Origin: Nonomuraea helvata
GTDB taxonomy: Bacteria > Actinomycetota > Actinomycetes > Streptosporangiales > Streptosporangiaceae
Assembly: GCF_039535785.1 (NCBI RefSeq)
Contig: NZ_BAAAXV010000005.1
Location: 682,001 to 746,000, forward strand
Reading direction: 5' to 3'
Length of the DNA stretch: 64,000 nucleotides
Shown: positions 56,919-64,000 of the stretch, piece after piece
Layout: each line of letters starts with the position of its first letter
Position numbering within the stretch: the stretch's first letter is position 1
Made by a program: the position numbers and the translations under genes
The notes under the pieces: generated by a model
Seen by the model: the letters and a program-made list of their open reading frames with translations, nothing else
Told to the model about the DNA's origin: nothing
Databases searched by the model: none

Positions 56919-57152
56919 TCACATGACGCGGTTGAGGTTGAGCACCAGCCAGACGACGAATATCGCCACCAAGGTGATCCCGATCATCGACTTCGCGGCG
57001 CTGTTCGCCACCTCCTTCCTGGCGACGACCTGCTTGGCGCTCTGCTTCCAGACCTGACGCATAATGATCATGTTCTGGAACCGGCGGCCTAGAGCGAACA
57101 CGGCGAATGCGATGATGATGAATAAGATGATGCGACCGTCTGCAGGTTCCAC
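56919..57152 (-). CDS. Small two-helix membrane protein, unknown function
   Basis: 77 residues from GTG 57152, which has AGGGGGA at a good distance; ATG 57209 in frame is a poorer choice. Two hydrophobic segments: RIILFIIIAFAVFALGRRF and SMIGITLVAIFVVWLVLNL, separated by a basic loop (MRQVWKQSAKQVVARKEVA). No family recognised. It converges with cobD. Confidence 0.6.
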   Translation of the reverse strand: MEPADGRIILFIIIAFAVFALGRRFQNMIIMRQVWKQSAKQVVARKEVANSAAKSMIGITLVAIFVVWLVLNLNRVM

Positions 57153-57241
57153 GGAGATCCCCCTGTGGCCTTGAAGGTTACTCACGCCCCCGAAACTTTG
57201 AGAACTCACGATACTCGGCCGACAGCGGTTTGTAATCGCAA

Positions 57242-58036
57242 TTAAGGCCCGAGATCAACCACGATCGGCGCATGATCGGACGGCCCCTTTCCCTTGCGGG
57301 CCTCGCGGTCGACGTACGCCGAGCGCACCCGTCCGGCGACGTCCGCGCTCGCGTAGACCAGGTCGATGCGCATCCCCATGTTCTTGTGGAACATCCCGGC
57401 CCGATAATCCCAGTACGTGAACGGGTGCGGGCCCTTCATCGGCGTCGGCACCACGTCGCGCAGCCCCAGGGCGCGCAGCTCGGCCAGGGCCTGGCGCTCG
57501 GCCGGGGTGACGTGGGTGGAGCCGGCGAACAGCGCGGCGTCCCACACGTCGGCGTCCGTGGGCGCCACGTTGTAGTCGCCGCACGCCACCAGAGGCATGG
57601 TCATCTCGTCCGCCAGCGCGTCCCGCAGGGCGGCGAACCAGTCCAGCTTGTACGCGTAGTGCGGCGAGTCCACGGTGCGGCCGTTCGGCGCGTACAGGGA
57701 CCACACGCGCATGCCGGCGCAGGTCGCGCCGATCGCGCGGGCCTCGGGCATGGCCGCGCCCACCCCGTCGAGCTCCCCGAACCCCGGCTCGCCCGGGAAG
57801 CTGAGCGTGACGTCGTCGAGGCCGACCTTGGACAGCAGGGCGACGCCGTTCCACCGCCCGTCGCCGTGGGCCGCGGCGGCGTAGCCCAGCTCGGCCACCT
57901 CCGCCATGGGGAACGCCTCCGCCGGGCACTTGGTCTCCTGGAGGCAGAGGATGTCCGGCTTCGCCTCGGCCAGCCACTCGAGCAGACGGGGCAGGCGGGC
58001 TTTCACGGAGTTGACGTTCCACGTTGCGAGCCGCAT
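57242..58036 (-). CDS. xth: Exodeoxyribonuclease III
   Basis: Mg-dependent AP endonuclease/3'-exonuclease of 264 residues. MRLATWNVNSVKARL, DILCLQETKCP with the catalytic Glu, WNGVALLSK, VWSLYAPNGR, ACGDYNVAPTD, TYWDYRAGMFHKNMGMRIDLVYAS and GPSDHAPIVVDL give all active-site residues. ATG 58036 is set by the family start. Housekeeping DNA repair gene. Confidence 0.93.
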   Translation of the reverse strand: MRLATWNVNSVKARLPRLLEWLAEAKPDILCLQETKCPAEAFPMAEVAELGYAAAAHGDGRWNGVALLSKVGLDDVTLSFPGEPGFGELDGVGAAMPEARAIGATCAGMRVWSLYAPNGRTVDSPHYAYKLDWFAALRDALADEMTMPLVACGDYNVAPTDADVWDAALFAGSTHVTPAERQALAELRALGLRDVVPTPMKGPHPFTYWDYRAGMFHKNMGMRIDLVYASADVAGRVRSAYVDREARKGKGPSDHAPIVVDLGP

Positions 58037-58094
58037 GTCTCCACCCTGCCACCCCGTCGCGGCCCGAGCATAATGGTCACGGAGAGGAGGCATC

Positions 58095-58328
58095 ATGACA
58101 CGCCGCGTCAAGGTCGAGCGCGACGGTTCCACGGCCGCGTGCCCGAGGAGGGTCCACGTGCGGTCTCAGGTGATCCCGCTCTACCGGGCCTATCTGCGGG
58201 AGCACCCCGAGCTGGTCGAGCGGGCCCGCCACGAGCTCGGCGGCAAGGACCTCGCCTGCTGGTGCCATCCCGACCAGGAGTGCCACGCTGACGCGCTGCT
58301 GGACGTCGTGGCGGGAGAAGCACCGTGA
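58095..58328 (+). CDS. DUF4326 protein
   Basis: 77-residue protein of the small DUF4326 family found in bacteria and phages. RVKVERDGSTAACPRRVHV is the N-terminal conserved part and LGGKDLACWCHPDQECHADALLDV the Cys-rich C-terminal part. GAGGAGG lies before the ATG. Function of the family unknown; the CWC...C set may bind metal. Confidence 0.75.
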   Translation: MTRRVKVERDGSTAACPRRVHVRSQVIPLYRAYLREHPELVERARHELGGKDLACWCHPDQECHADALLDVVAGEAP

Positions 58329-58329
58329 G

Positions 58330-58962
58330 TCACGGTCGGCTGCGCTCCACGCCCACCATGATCTCGTTGCCGAGCCTGTGCCCCATGAGCAGCTCAAGGT
58401 CGTCGCCGCTCCAGAACTTGCCCGGGTCGTACCAGTTGGGGCGCCGACCGGCGGGCAGCAGGCCCATCGTCTCGTACGTGACGGCCACCACCTCGGCGCA
58501 GTACGCGCTCTCGAGCGTCTCCTCCTTGAGTCGGCGGCGCAGCCGCGGGAGCCGGCCCTTGGCCCAGCGGCCGGCCAGGCGGGCGGTGGAGGGGAACGGG
58601 GTGCCGTCGAGCCGGGCCACCGTGCGCAGGGCCGCGTCCTCCATCTCCCCCGTCGCCTCCGGCTCGAGCTGGCGCAGCCAGGCCCGCTGGCCGTAGCGGT
58701 CGCCCCAGGTGGTCACCGCGTCGCGCAGATCGTGCAGCTGCACCCCGCGGTGGTGGGTGCCCGACCACAGGTCGAGCAGCGACTTGCCGAGCTCGGCGTG
58801 CCACATCATCGGCGGCATGTCCTCGATCACGACGGCCATGCCCACGTGGTTGACCGGGCTGTTGGTCATCGTCTGGATGGCGCGGTCGGGCACCGAACGC
58901 CCGCGGAAGATCCACAGATCGCCGGTCCTCGTCACCCGGACGGCCTCATCGAGAGTCAGCAC
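58330..58962 (-). CDS. Permuted NlpC/P60-like amidase (YiiX-type)
   Basis: 210-residue protein with the layout of circularly permuted papain-like amidohydrolases: NSPVNHVGMAVVIED supplies the His and YCAEVVAVTYETMGLL the Cys, in the reverse of the usual order. No signal peptide, so it probably acts inside the cell on an amide or lipid. It converges with the DUF4326 gene. Confidence 0.65.
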   Translation of the reverse strand: MLTLDEAVRVTRTGDLWIFRGRSVPDRAIQTMTNSPVNHVGMAVVIEDMPPMMWHAELGKSLLDLWSGTHHRGVQLHDLRDAVTTWGDRYGQRAWLRQLEPEATGEMEDAALRTVARLDGTPFPSTARLAGRWAKGRLPRLRRRLKEETLESAYCAEVVAVTYETMGLLPAGRRPNWYDPGKFWSGDDLELLMGHRLGNEIMVGVERSRP

Positions 58963-58980
58963 ACCGCTAGCCTAGGCAAC

Positions 58981-59163
58981 ATGCGCATGCGCTGGTGGAA
59001 GATGCTCGGTCTGGCAGGGATCATGGGGGTCGCGGCCACGGGAGTGGTGATCGCGCGCGCCGAACGCCGCCGCCGCGCCTACACCCCCGAGGAGATCCGG
59101 GCGCGCCTGAAAGAGCGCGTCGAGGGAGCGGGGGAAGGTCAGCCCGAGGGCCGCAGGTCGTAG
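58981..59163 (+). CDS. Small single-helix membrane protein
   Basis: 60 residues: a hydrophobic helix WWKMLGLAGIMGVAATGVVIA followed by a basic-charged tail RRRRAYTPEEIRARLKERVE. Similar small anchored proteins are common in actinobacteria. The 3' end overlaps the convergent solute-binding-protein gene by 25 bases. No function can be assigned. Confidence 0.55.
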   Translation: MRMRWWKMLGLAGIMGVAATGVVIARAERRRRAYTPEEIRARLKERVEGAGEGQPEGRRS

Positions 59164-60698
59164 ACGAAGACCACGTCCGGATAGGCCGGGTTGTCGTCAT
59201 AGCCCTGCACGGCGCCCTGGAAGGCCCGCTGATAGTTGACCACCCACGGCATCGCGGCGGCCGCCCGCAGGTCGAGCACCCGCTTCGTGGCCTGCTCGTA
59301 CGCCCGCTGCGCCGCCGCCCTGTCGGTCACGGTCAGCTCGGGCACGGTGTCGAGCAGCGCGTCCAGGGTGTGGTCCCGCAGGTAGGCCAGGTTGAAGACG
59401 GGCGGGCTGGCGCTGTGGAAGACGTTCCCGAAGTAGGAGTAGCCGTCGGCGTAGTCGGGCCACCAGTACATGACGAAGATGTCCTGGCCGCGCTTCTTGC
59501 CGAGGTCCCATTGGGCGTTCCAGGGCATGGCCTGGGCGTCGATCGTGATGTTGAGCGGTTTGAGTGCGTACGCGAGCCTGGTGGCGAGCAGATGCCAGTC
59601 CGTGTCGCCCTCCCCGTACGTCAGCTTCAGCCGCAACGGCCGGCCGGCCGGGCCGTACCCCGCCTTGGCCAGCAGCTGGGCCGCGCCCGCCAGGTCCTGC
59701 CGAGGCATGCGGCCGGGCACGTGACCCATCAGCCCCTCGGGCACGATGCCGCTGGCCGGGGCGACGGCGCCCTTCAGGTCCTTGATCAGGCCCTGGTAGT
59801 CGACGGCCTTCTGGACCGCGCGGCGCACCCGCACGTCGCGCATCGGCCCGCTCGCGGTGTTGAACAGCATCATCGCCGTCTGGAACGACGGCCGCTCCGA
59901 CGTGCGCACGCCCGGCTCGGCGGCGGCCTCGGCGAACAGGCGCGAGTTGAGCCGCGGCACGAAGTTCACCTCGCCCCGCTGCAGCAGCCGCCACGCCCGG
60001 TCGGGGTCGGGCACGACGCGGAACTTCACCGTGTTGTAGTGCGGCCCCTCCCACCCTCTCCAGTACTTGTCGTACGCGCTGAGCGTGAGCTCGTCCTCCT
60101 TGCCCTTCTGCCACTTCGTCACCGTGTACGGCCCCGAGCCGGCGTCCCTGCCGGCCGCGAAGAACTTCCCGAGGTCGGGCGCCGCCTGCGTGTCGTAGAT
60201 GTAGGCCGCGTACGTGGACGAGGCCACCAGATCCAGGGGAACGGGGTACTTCAGCGCGAACGTCACCGTGGCCGGGCCGTCGACCCTGATGGAGGAGACG
60301 GCGTCCCAGATGTAGGACGCGCCCGTCCTGGCCTGCATGGTGCGCTCGATCGACGCCTTGACGGCGGTCGCGTCCAGTTGCCTGCCGGTGTGGAAGGTCA
60401 CCCCGGGACGGAGGTTGAAGGTCCACGTCCGGCCGTCGGGTGAGGAGCGCCACGACGTGGCCAGGCGGGGGCTGGACTTCTTGGTGACGGGGTTCCAGAA
60501 GGTGAGCGTCTCGTACATGTTCTGGAAGGCGACGATCTCGTTGGAGTAGGACCGGCTCGGGTCCCATTCGGTGACGATGTCCAGGTTGTCGACGTAGACG
60601 AACGAGGACACCCCCGCCGGAGCCTGAGGCGGCTCCGGAGGCGTCGAACAGGCCGCGAGGAGCATCAGCGCGGCGGCCGCTGCGAGACGACGGCGCAA
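59139..60698 (-). CDS. Peptide-type ABC transporter solute-binding lipoprotein (SBP_bac_5)
   Basis: 519-residue extracellular lipoprotein: basic start and hydrophobic h-region ending in the lipobox LLAAC with Cys17. Family 5 motifs follow: YSNEIVAFQNMYETLTFWNP, LATSWRSSPDGRTWTFNLRPGVTFHTGR and a C-terminal DIFVMYWWPDYADGYSYF. Binds oligopeptides or similar solutes. No permease or ATPase genes adjoin it, so it is an orphan binding protein. Confidence 0.87.
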   Translation of the reverse strand: MRRRLAAAAALMLLAACSTPPEPPQAPAGVSSFVYVDNLDIVTEWDPSRSYSNEIVAFQNMYETLTFWNPVTKKSSPRLATSWRSSPDGRTWTFNLRPGVTFHTGRQLDATAVKASIERTMQARTGASYIWDAVSSIRVDGPATVTFALKYPVPLDLVASSTYAAYIYDTQAAPDLGKFFAAGRDAGSGPYTVTKWQKGKEDELTLSAYDKYWRGWEGPHYNTVKFRVVPDPDRAWRLLQRGEVNFVPRLNSRLFAEAAAEPGVRTSERPSFQTAMMLFNTASGPMRDVRVRRAVQKAVDYQGLIKDLKGAVAPASGIVPEGLMGHVPGRMPRQDLAGAAQLLAKAGYGPAGRPLRLKLTYGEGDTDWHLLATRLAYALKPLNITIDAQAMPWNAQWDLGKKRGQDIFVMYWWPDYADGYSYFGNVFHSASPPVFNLAYLRDHTLDALLDTVPELTVTDRAAAQRAYEQATKRVLDLRAAAAMPWVVNYQRAFQGAVQGYDDNPAYPDVVFVYDLRPSG

Positions 60699-60870
60699 CG
60701 CAACTCCCTTTGTCAGCGATGTACTCGGGAAACCTACTCCAAGATCGATAGGATCGGTGCCCAGGTGTCCAAAAGTCCCGAAAAATTGGGCATTCTGGTG
60801 ATCGAATTGCTATCCTCGGGGCTTGTCCCGTCCGGGGTTGCCAGCAGGGGACCGACCGGAGTGAGGTGCC
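60699..60870. promoter_or_regulatory. Divergent promoter region between binding protein and sensor kinase genes
   Basis: 172 bases, less GC-rich in the middle (60720-60800). GAGTGAGG precedes the kinase ATG. No gene or motif recognised. Confidence 0.35.
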
Positions 60871-62757
60871 ATGGGTCGTAGCCGAACGATCCGCATGAAG
60901 ATCATCGGACTACTACTGGTGCCGCTGACCTCCATGGTGGTCTTGTGGGGGGTCATCACCGCCGTCACCGCCACTGAGAGCTTGGAGCTACGCGAATATA
61001 AGACACTCTGGACGAACCTCCGCCTTCCCGCGTACAAACTGATCAGCGAGATCCAGCGTGAACGTCTTGTCTCGGCCAAACTCCTGCGTCACTCCGAGAA
61101 CAAGTCGACCGTGACAGCGCAGCGATCCCGGACCGACGCCGCCAGGGACGCCTTCAAGCAGCTCTCCAGCACATCCAAGGACCGATCGGAAGAGATCCGC
61201 ACACAAGTGGACGCGGTGAACACGCAGCTCGACAGGCTCGAGGCGATCCGAGGAGAGATCGACACGAGCCTGTCTGACCGTCTGCACACCGTGGAGGCGT
61301 ACAGCGCGATCATCGACACCCTGTTCGGCCTGCACAAGCGGGTCGCGCTGATCGACGACATCCCGATCTACGAGCAGTCGCGCGTGGTCATCGACATGGG
61401 GTACGCCAAGGAGCTGCTCACCAGGGAGCAGGCCGTCGCGTTCGGGCCGACGACGGCCGGGGAGCGCAGGCTGTTCACGCAGCTCGCCGGCAACCGGCGC
61501 TTCCTGGTCGACCAGTCGCTCGGCGAGCTCGACCCCGTCCTGCGCGACACCCAGGTGGCGCTGATCACCTCCCCCGCCTACCAGCGGATGCGGTTGATGG
61601 AGGACCAGATCATCGCGGGGCGGGCGCCGCAGGGCTGGCTCGCCACCACGGAGGGCTTGGCGAAGTCGTTCCAGGACGCGCAGATGCAGGCCAGCACGGT
61701 GCTGAACGGGCGGGCGGATCCGATCGCCGACCAGGTGCTGTCCAGGGCGCTCCTGCTGGCGGGCACCGCGCTGGGGCTGGTGGTCGTGTCGATCGCGTTC
61801 TCGCTGCGCATGGGCAACCGGCTCTCCAAGGAGCTGGGCGCGCTGCGCATGGCCGCGCTGGAGGTGGCCCAGGAGCGGCTCCCCCGCGTGGTCGCCAAGC
61901 TCCGCAAGGGAGAGACGGTCGAGGTGCCGGAGCTCTCCGTGGCGAGCACCACGGTCGAGATCGACGACGTGGGCCAGGCGTTCTCCACCGTCCAGCAGAC
62001 CGCCGTCGAGGCCGCGGTCGGCCAGGCGCAGCTCAGCGAGGGCGTCGGGCACGTGTTCCGCAACCTGGCCAGGCGCAGCCAGACGCTGCTGCACCGCCAG
62101 CGCATCCAGCTGCAGGACATGCAGCACCGGGCCACCGACCCCGACGCGCTGGACGACCTGTTCAAGCTCGACCACCTGACCACCCGCATGCGCCGCCACG
62201 CCGAGGGCCTGATCATCCTCTCGGGCGCCACCCCCGGCCGCGGCTGGAGCCGGCCGGTGCCGATGCTCGACGTGGCCCGCGGCGCGTCGGCCGAGGTGGA
62301 GGACTACCAGCGGGTCACCGTCGAGCCGATGTCCGGCCAGCGCCTGGCCGGGCCCGTGGTGGGCGACGTGATCCACCTGATCGCCGAGCTCATCGAGAAC
62401 GCCACCGTCTACTCGCCGGCGCACACCACGGTCATCGTGCGCGGCGAGGTGGCGGCCCGCGGCTTCGCCTTCGAGGTCGAGGACCGCGGATTCGGGATGA
62501 GCGCAGCGGAGCTGGCCGAGTTCAACGAGCGGCTGGCCAGCCCACCGGAGTTCGACCTGGCCGACAGCGACCGGCTCGGCCTTTTCGTCGTCTCCCGCCT
62601 GGCCGCCAGGCACGACATCCGCGTGACGTTGCGCGGTTCACCATATGGAGGGACCACCGCGATCGTGTTGATCCCGGAAGAACACGTGGCCGAGCCGGAA
62701 CCGGAGGCCCACGTGAACGAGCCCGCTCGACCCATGCGGGTGGTGCGAAGTGAATGA
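60871..62757 (+). CDS. Conservon-type sensor histidine-kinase-like ATPase with NIT domain (CvnA-like)
   Basis: 628-residue membrane protein. A first helix (IIGLLLVPLTSMVVLWGVITAV) and a second near 295-315 (ALLLAGTALGLVVVSIAFSL) flank an extracytoplasmic nitrate/nitrite-sensing-like helical domain. The cytoplasmic part has RRSQTLLHRQRIQLQDMQ, an H/N-box region (IAELIENATVYSPA) and the ATP lid EVEDRGFGMS. The dimerisation helix lacks a clear phospho-acceptor His. In conservons such kinases act with a roadblock protein, DUF742 and a GTPase. Only the DUF742 gene follows here. Confidence 0.85.
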   Translation: MGRSRTIRMKIIGLLLVPLTSMVVLWGVITAVTATESLELREYKTLWTNLRLPAYKLISEIQRERLVSAKLLRHSENKSTVTAQRSRTDAARDAFKQLSSTSKDRSEEIRTQVDAVNTQLDRLEAIRGEIDTSLSDRLHTVEAYSAIIDTLFGLHKRVALIDDIPIYEQSRVVIDMGYAKELLTREQAVAFGPTTAGERRLFTQLAGNRRFLVDQSLGELDPVLRDTQVALITSPAYQRMRLMEDQIIAGRAPQGWLATTEGLAKSFQDAQMQASTVLNGRADPIADQVLSRALLLAGTALGLVVVSIAFSLRMGNRLSKELGALRMAALEVAQERLPRVVAKLRKGETVEVPELSVASTTVEIDDVGQAFSTVQQTAVEAAVGQAQLSEGVGHVFRNLARRSQTLLHRQRIQLQDMQHRATDPDALDDLFKLDHLTTRMRRHAEGLIILSGATPGRGWSRPVPMLDVARGASAEVEDYQRVTVEPMSGQRLAGPVVGDVIHLIAELIENATVYSPAHTTVIVRGEVAARGFAFEVEDRGFGMSAAELAEFNERLASPPEFDLADSDRLGLFVVSRLAARHDIRVTLRGSPYGGTTAIVLIPEEHVAEPEPEAHVNEPARPMRVVRSE

Positions 62758-63106
62758 CGAGCGCTGGCTGGACGAGGACGCCGGTCCTATCGTCCCGGCC
62801 TACCTGCTGACCCGTGGCCGTACGGTGCCCGCGAGCGAGGCCATCGACCTCATCGCGGTGATCATCACCGCCGGCGGCCTGAGCCTGCCCGTGGGCCTGG
62901 GCCCCGAGCATCTGATCATCCTGCAGAAGTGCACCAAGCCGACTCGGCTCGTGGACGTCGCGGCCGAGCTGAACCTGCCCATCGGCGTGGTCAGGGTGCT
63001 GGTCGGCGACCTGCACGCGCAGCAGCTCGTGCAGGTCGAGCACCCGCCACCCGCCCCCGACGCGAAGGTGCTGCTCGAGGTGATCAGCGGGTTGAAGGCG
63101 CTGTGA
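62750..63106 (+). CDS. DUF742 protein (CvnC-like)
   Basis: 118-residue DUF742 protein. WLDEDAGPIVPAYLLTRGRT is the family opening and PEHLIILQKCTKPTRLVDVAAELNLPIGVVRVLVGDLHAQQLVQV the winged-helix-like core. It overlaps the kinase gene by eight bases. The usual partners, roadblock CvnB and GTPase CvnD, are absent; the next gene converges and overlaps by 23 bases. Confidence 0.85.
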   Translation: MNDERWLDEDAGPIVPAYLLTRGRTVPASEAIDLIAVIITAGGLSLPVGLGPEHLIILQKCTKPTRLVDVAAELNLPIGVVRVLVGDLHAQQLVQVEHPPPAPDAKVLLEVISGLKAL

Positions 63107-64000
63107 CCATCCTGCGGTTGAGGCGCCCGTACACGGCCGCGAAGATCGCGGCCACGACGCCTGCCAGGGCGGCTGCCCCGAAGACCCGCTGGTAGCCGCC
63201 CACCCCCGGCTGCGCCGCCAGGATGGCGGCGATGGCCGCGCCCGCCGTGCTGCCGCCCACGATGCGCACGAGCGCGTTGACGCCCGCCGCCAGGGCGGTC
63301 TTGGCCGGGTCCACGTGCTCTACGGCCATGGTGCCCAGCGCCGCGTAGCCGACGCCCAGCCCGATGCCCATCAGCGAGGTCGCGACATACAGGTGGGCCG
63401 GGCTGCTGTGCTCGACCACCAGCCAGATCGCGGCCAGCGCGGTGACCGCCGAACCCGCCGCCACCATGGACGAGGCCTGGAAGCGGCGCATGAAACGCCC
63501 GGCGAACAGCGAGATCACCAGCATGAAGAGCGTGCTCGGCAGCAGGAAGAAGCCGACTTCCAGGGTGGACGCGCCGAAGCCGTAGCCGGTCTTCTCGGGG
63601 ATCTGGGCGAAGTTCGAGATGCCGGTCATGAGGGTGAAGAACGAGAACCCGAGCAGCATCGAGGCCACCGTCGCGCCGATCGTCCCCCGCTGCGCCAGCA
63701 TCGCCATCTCCACCAGCGGCTCGGCCACCCTCCGCTCGACCAGCACCCAGACGGCCGCCAGCGCCACCGCGGCGGCGAACAGGCCGAGCACGCCCGGCGA
63801 GGTCCAGCCCCACGAGCCGCCCTCGCTGATGGCCAGCAGGAGGGCGACCAGCCAGGCGGTCAGCAGCGCGGCACCGGCCAGGTCAGGCCGGCCCTTGCCT
63901 GCCGGGGCGCCGTCGCGTACGAGGAAGGCCACGATCACGGCGGCCACCAGCGAGATGCCGCCCGTGATCCAGAACACCAGGTGGAAGTCGCCGGACGCGA
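63084..64000 (-). CDS. MFS transporter of the DHA2 (14-helix) type, C-terminal part
   Basis: About 305 residues visible; the start lies beyond the right edge. Hydrophobic segments alternate with short loops, WVLVERRVAEPLVEMAML is the DHA2 central loop and SLMGIGLGVGYAALGTMAVEHVDP the late helix. Family members export drugs or lipids. It converges with the DUF742 gene. Confidence 0.82.
   Translation of the reverse strand, partial: ASGDFHLVFWITGGISLVAAVIVAFLVRDGAPAGKGRPDLAGAALLTAWLVALLLAISEGGSWGWTSPGVLGLFAAAVALAAVWVLVERRVAEPLVEMAMLAQRGTIGATVASMLLGFSFFTLMTGISNFAQIPEKTGYGFGASTLEVGFFLLPSTLFMLVISLFAGRFMRRFQASSMVAAGSAVTALAAIWLVVEHSSPAHLYVATSLMGIGLGVGYAALGTMAVEHVDPAKTALAAGVNALVRIVGGSTAGAAIAAILAAQPGVGGYQRVFGAAALAGVVAAIFAAVYGRLNRRMVTAPSTR

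Noticed and set aside
1..64000. CRISPR array, rRNA genes, PKS or NRPS modules
   Set aside because: No regularly spaced repeats, no rRNA sequence, and no ketosynthase, adenylation or carrier domains were found on either strand.

Overview
The window is visibly high-GC throughout, with dense GTG/TTG starts, four-base ATGA gene overlaps and actinobacterial families (IclR regulators, a partial conservon with a NIT-type sensor kinase and DUF742, cobD, a PriA-like hisA). It comes from an actinomycete, probably a member of the Streptosporangiales; the genus is inference. Roughly 2.5-51.2 kb is one large biosynthetic region for specialised metabolism. It is preceded by the end of a PRPP synthetase gene and a CYTH gene (0-1.2 kb), and followed by mobile-element debris (51.5-54.3 kb) and ordinary chromosome (54.3-64 kb).

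Left arm (1.2-12 kb). A phosphoenolpyruvate-mutase-like gene fused to a degenerate nucleotidyltransferase domain is followed by an MFS transporter. Diverging from it is a tightly coupled operon of pyrimidine-pathway paralogues: class 1B dihydroorotate dehydrogenase pyrD and its electron-transfer subunit pyrK, orotate phosphoribosyltransferase pyrE, two further PRTase-like proteins without a PRPP loop, an M20 N-carbamoyl-amino-acid hydrolase and a dihydroorotase. Two broken genes sit in the same operon: an IclR regulator with an internal deletion, and a chimera of a glutamine amidotransferase and PrpF. The matching OMP decarboxylase lies 40 kb away at the right border. carAB and pyrB are absent.

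Middle (12-35 kb). A ten-gene, fully overlapping minus-strand operon encodes an NAD-dependent epimerase/dehydratase, a LOG-type phosphoribohydrolase, a double APH kinase, an ATP-grasp ligase, a beta-propeller, an NDP-kinase-like protein, a TIM-barrel isomerase, an M20 hydrolase, a DegT aminotransferase and another kinase. Next come a second DegT enzyme, an ADP-ribosylglycohydrolase, an HPr-kinase-like protein, an LDH2-methyltransferase fusion, a PqqD/RRE protein, an ABC exporter, a nucleotidyltransferase and a MurT-like ligase.

Right arm (35-51 kb). Two intact IclR regulators and a YfiH/LACC1 protein precede the part whose chemistry can be recognised. HAD phosphatase, hisG, SDR, SAICAR-synthetase homologue and a divergent hisA together match the coformycin/pentostatin route, in which PRFAR is diverted to 8-ketocoformycin phosphate, reduced and dephosphorylated. 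Then come an IPNS-like oxygenase, an MFS exporter and a Gfo/Idh protein. A final minus-strand operon reads pyrF, a 26-codon peptide gene absent from long-ORF predictions, an HExxH-type peptide hydroxylase homologue, a thymidylate-kinase-like protein, an M20 hydrolase, BtpA and a LuxR regulator.

Working model (inference). The locus makes a coformycin-type adenosine deaminase inhibitor plus a second, unidentified nucleotide-derived and possibly peptide-linked or phosphonate-containing product. PRPP is the shared precursor. A palindrome, TTTYCG-N5-CGGAAA, occurs upstream of pepM, the iclR operon and pyrF, and may be the operator of the local IclR proteins. The right border holds a tRNA-Thr 3' fragment, a deleted integrase and an IS481-type element inserted in the 3' end of a tRNA-Arg gene with a 16-bp target duplication.
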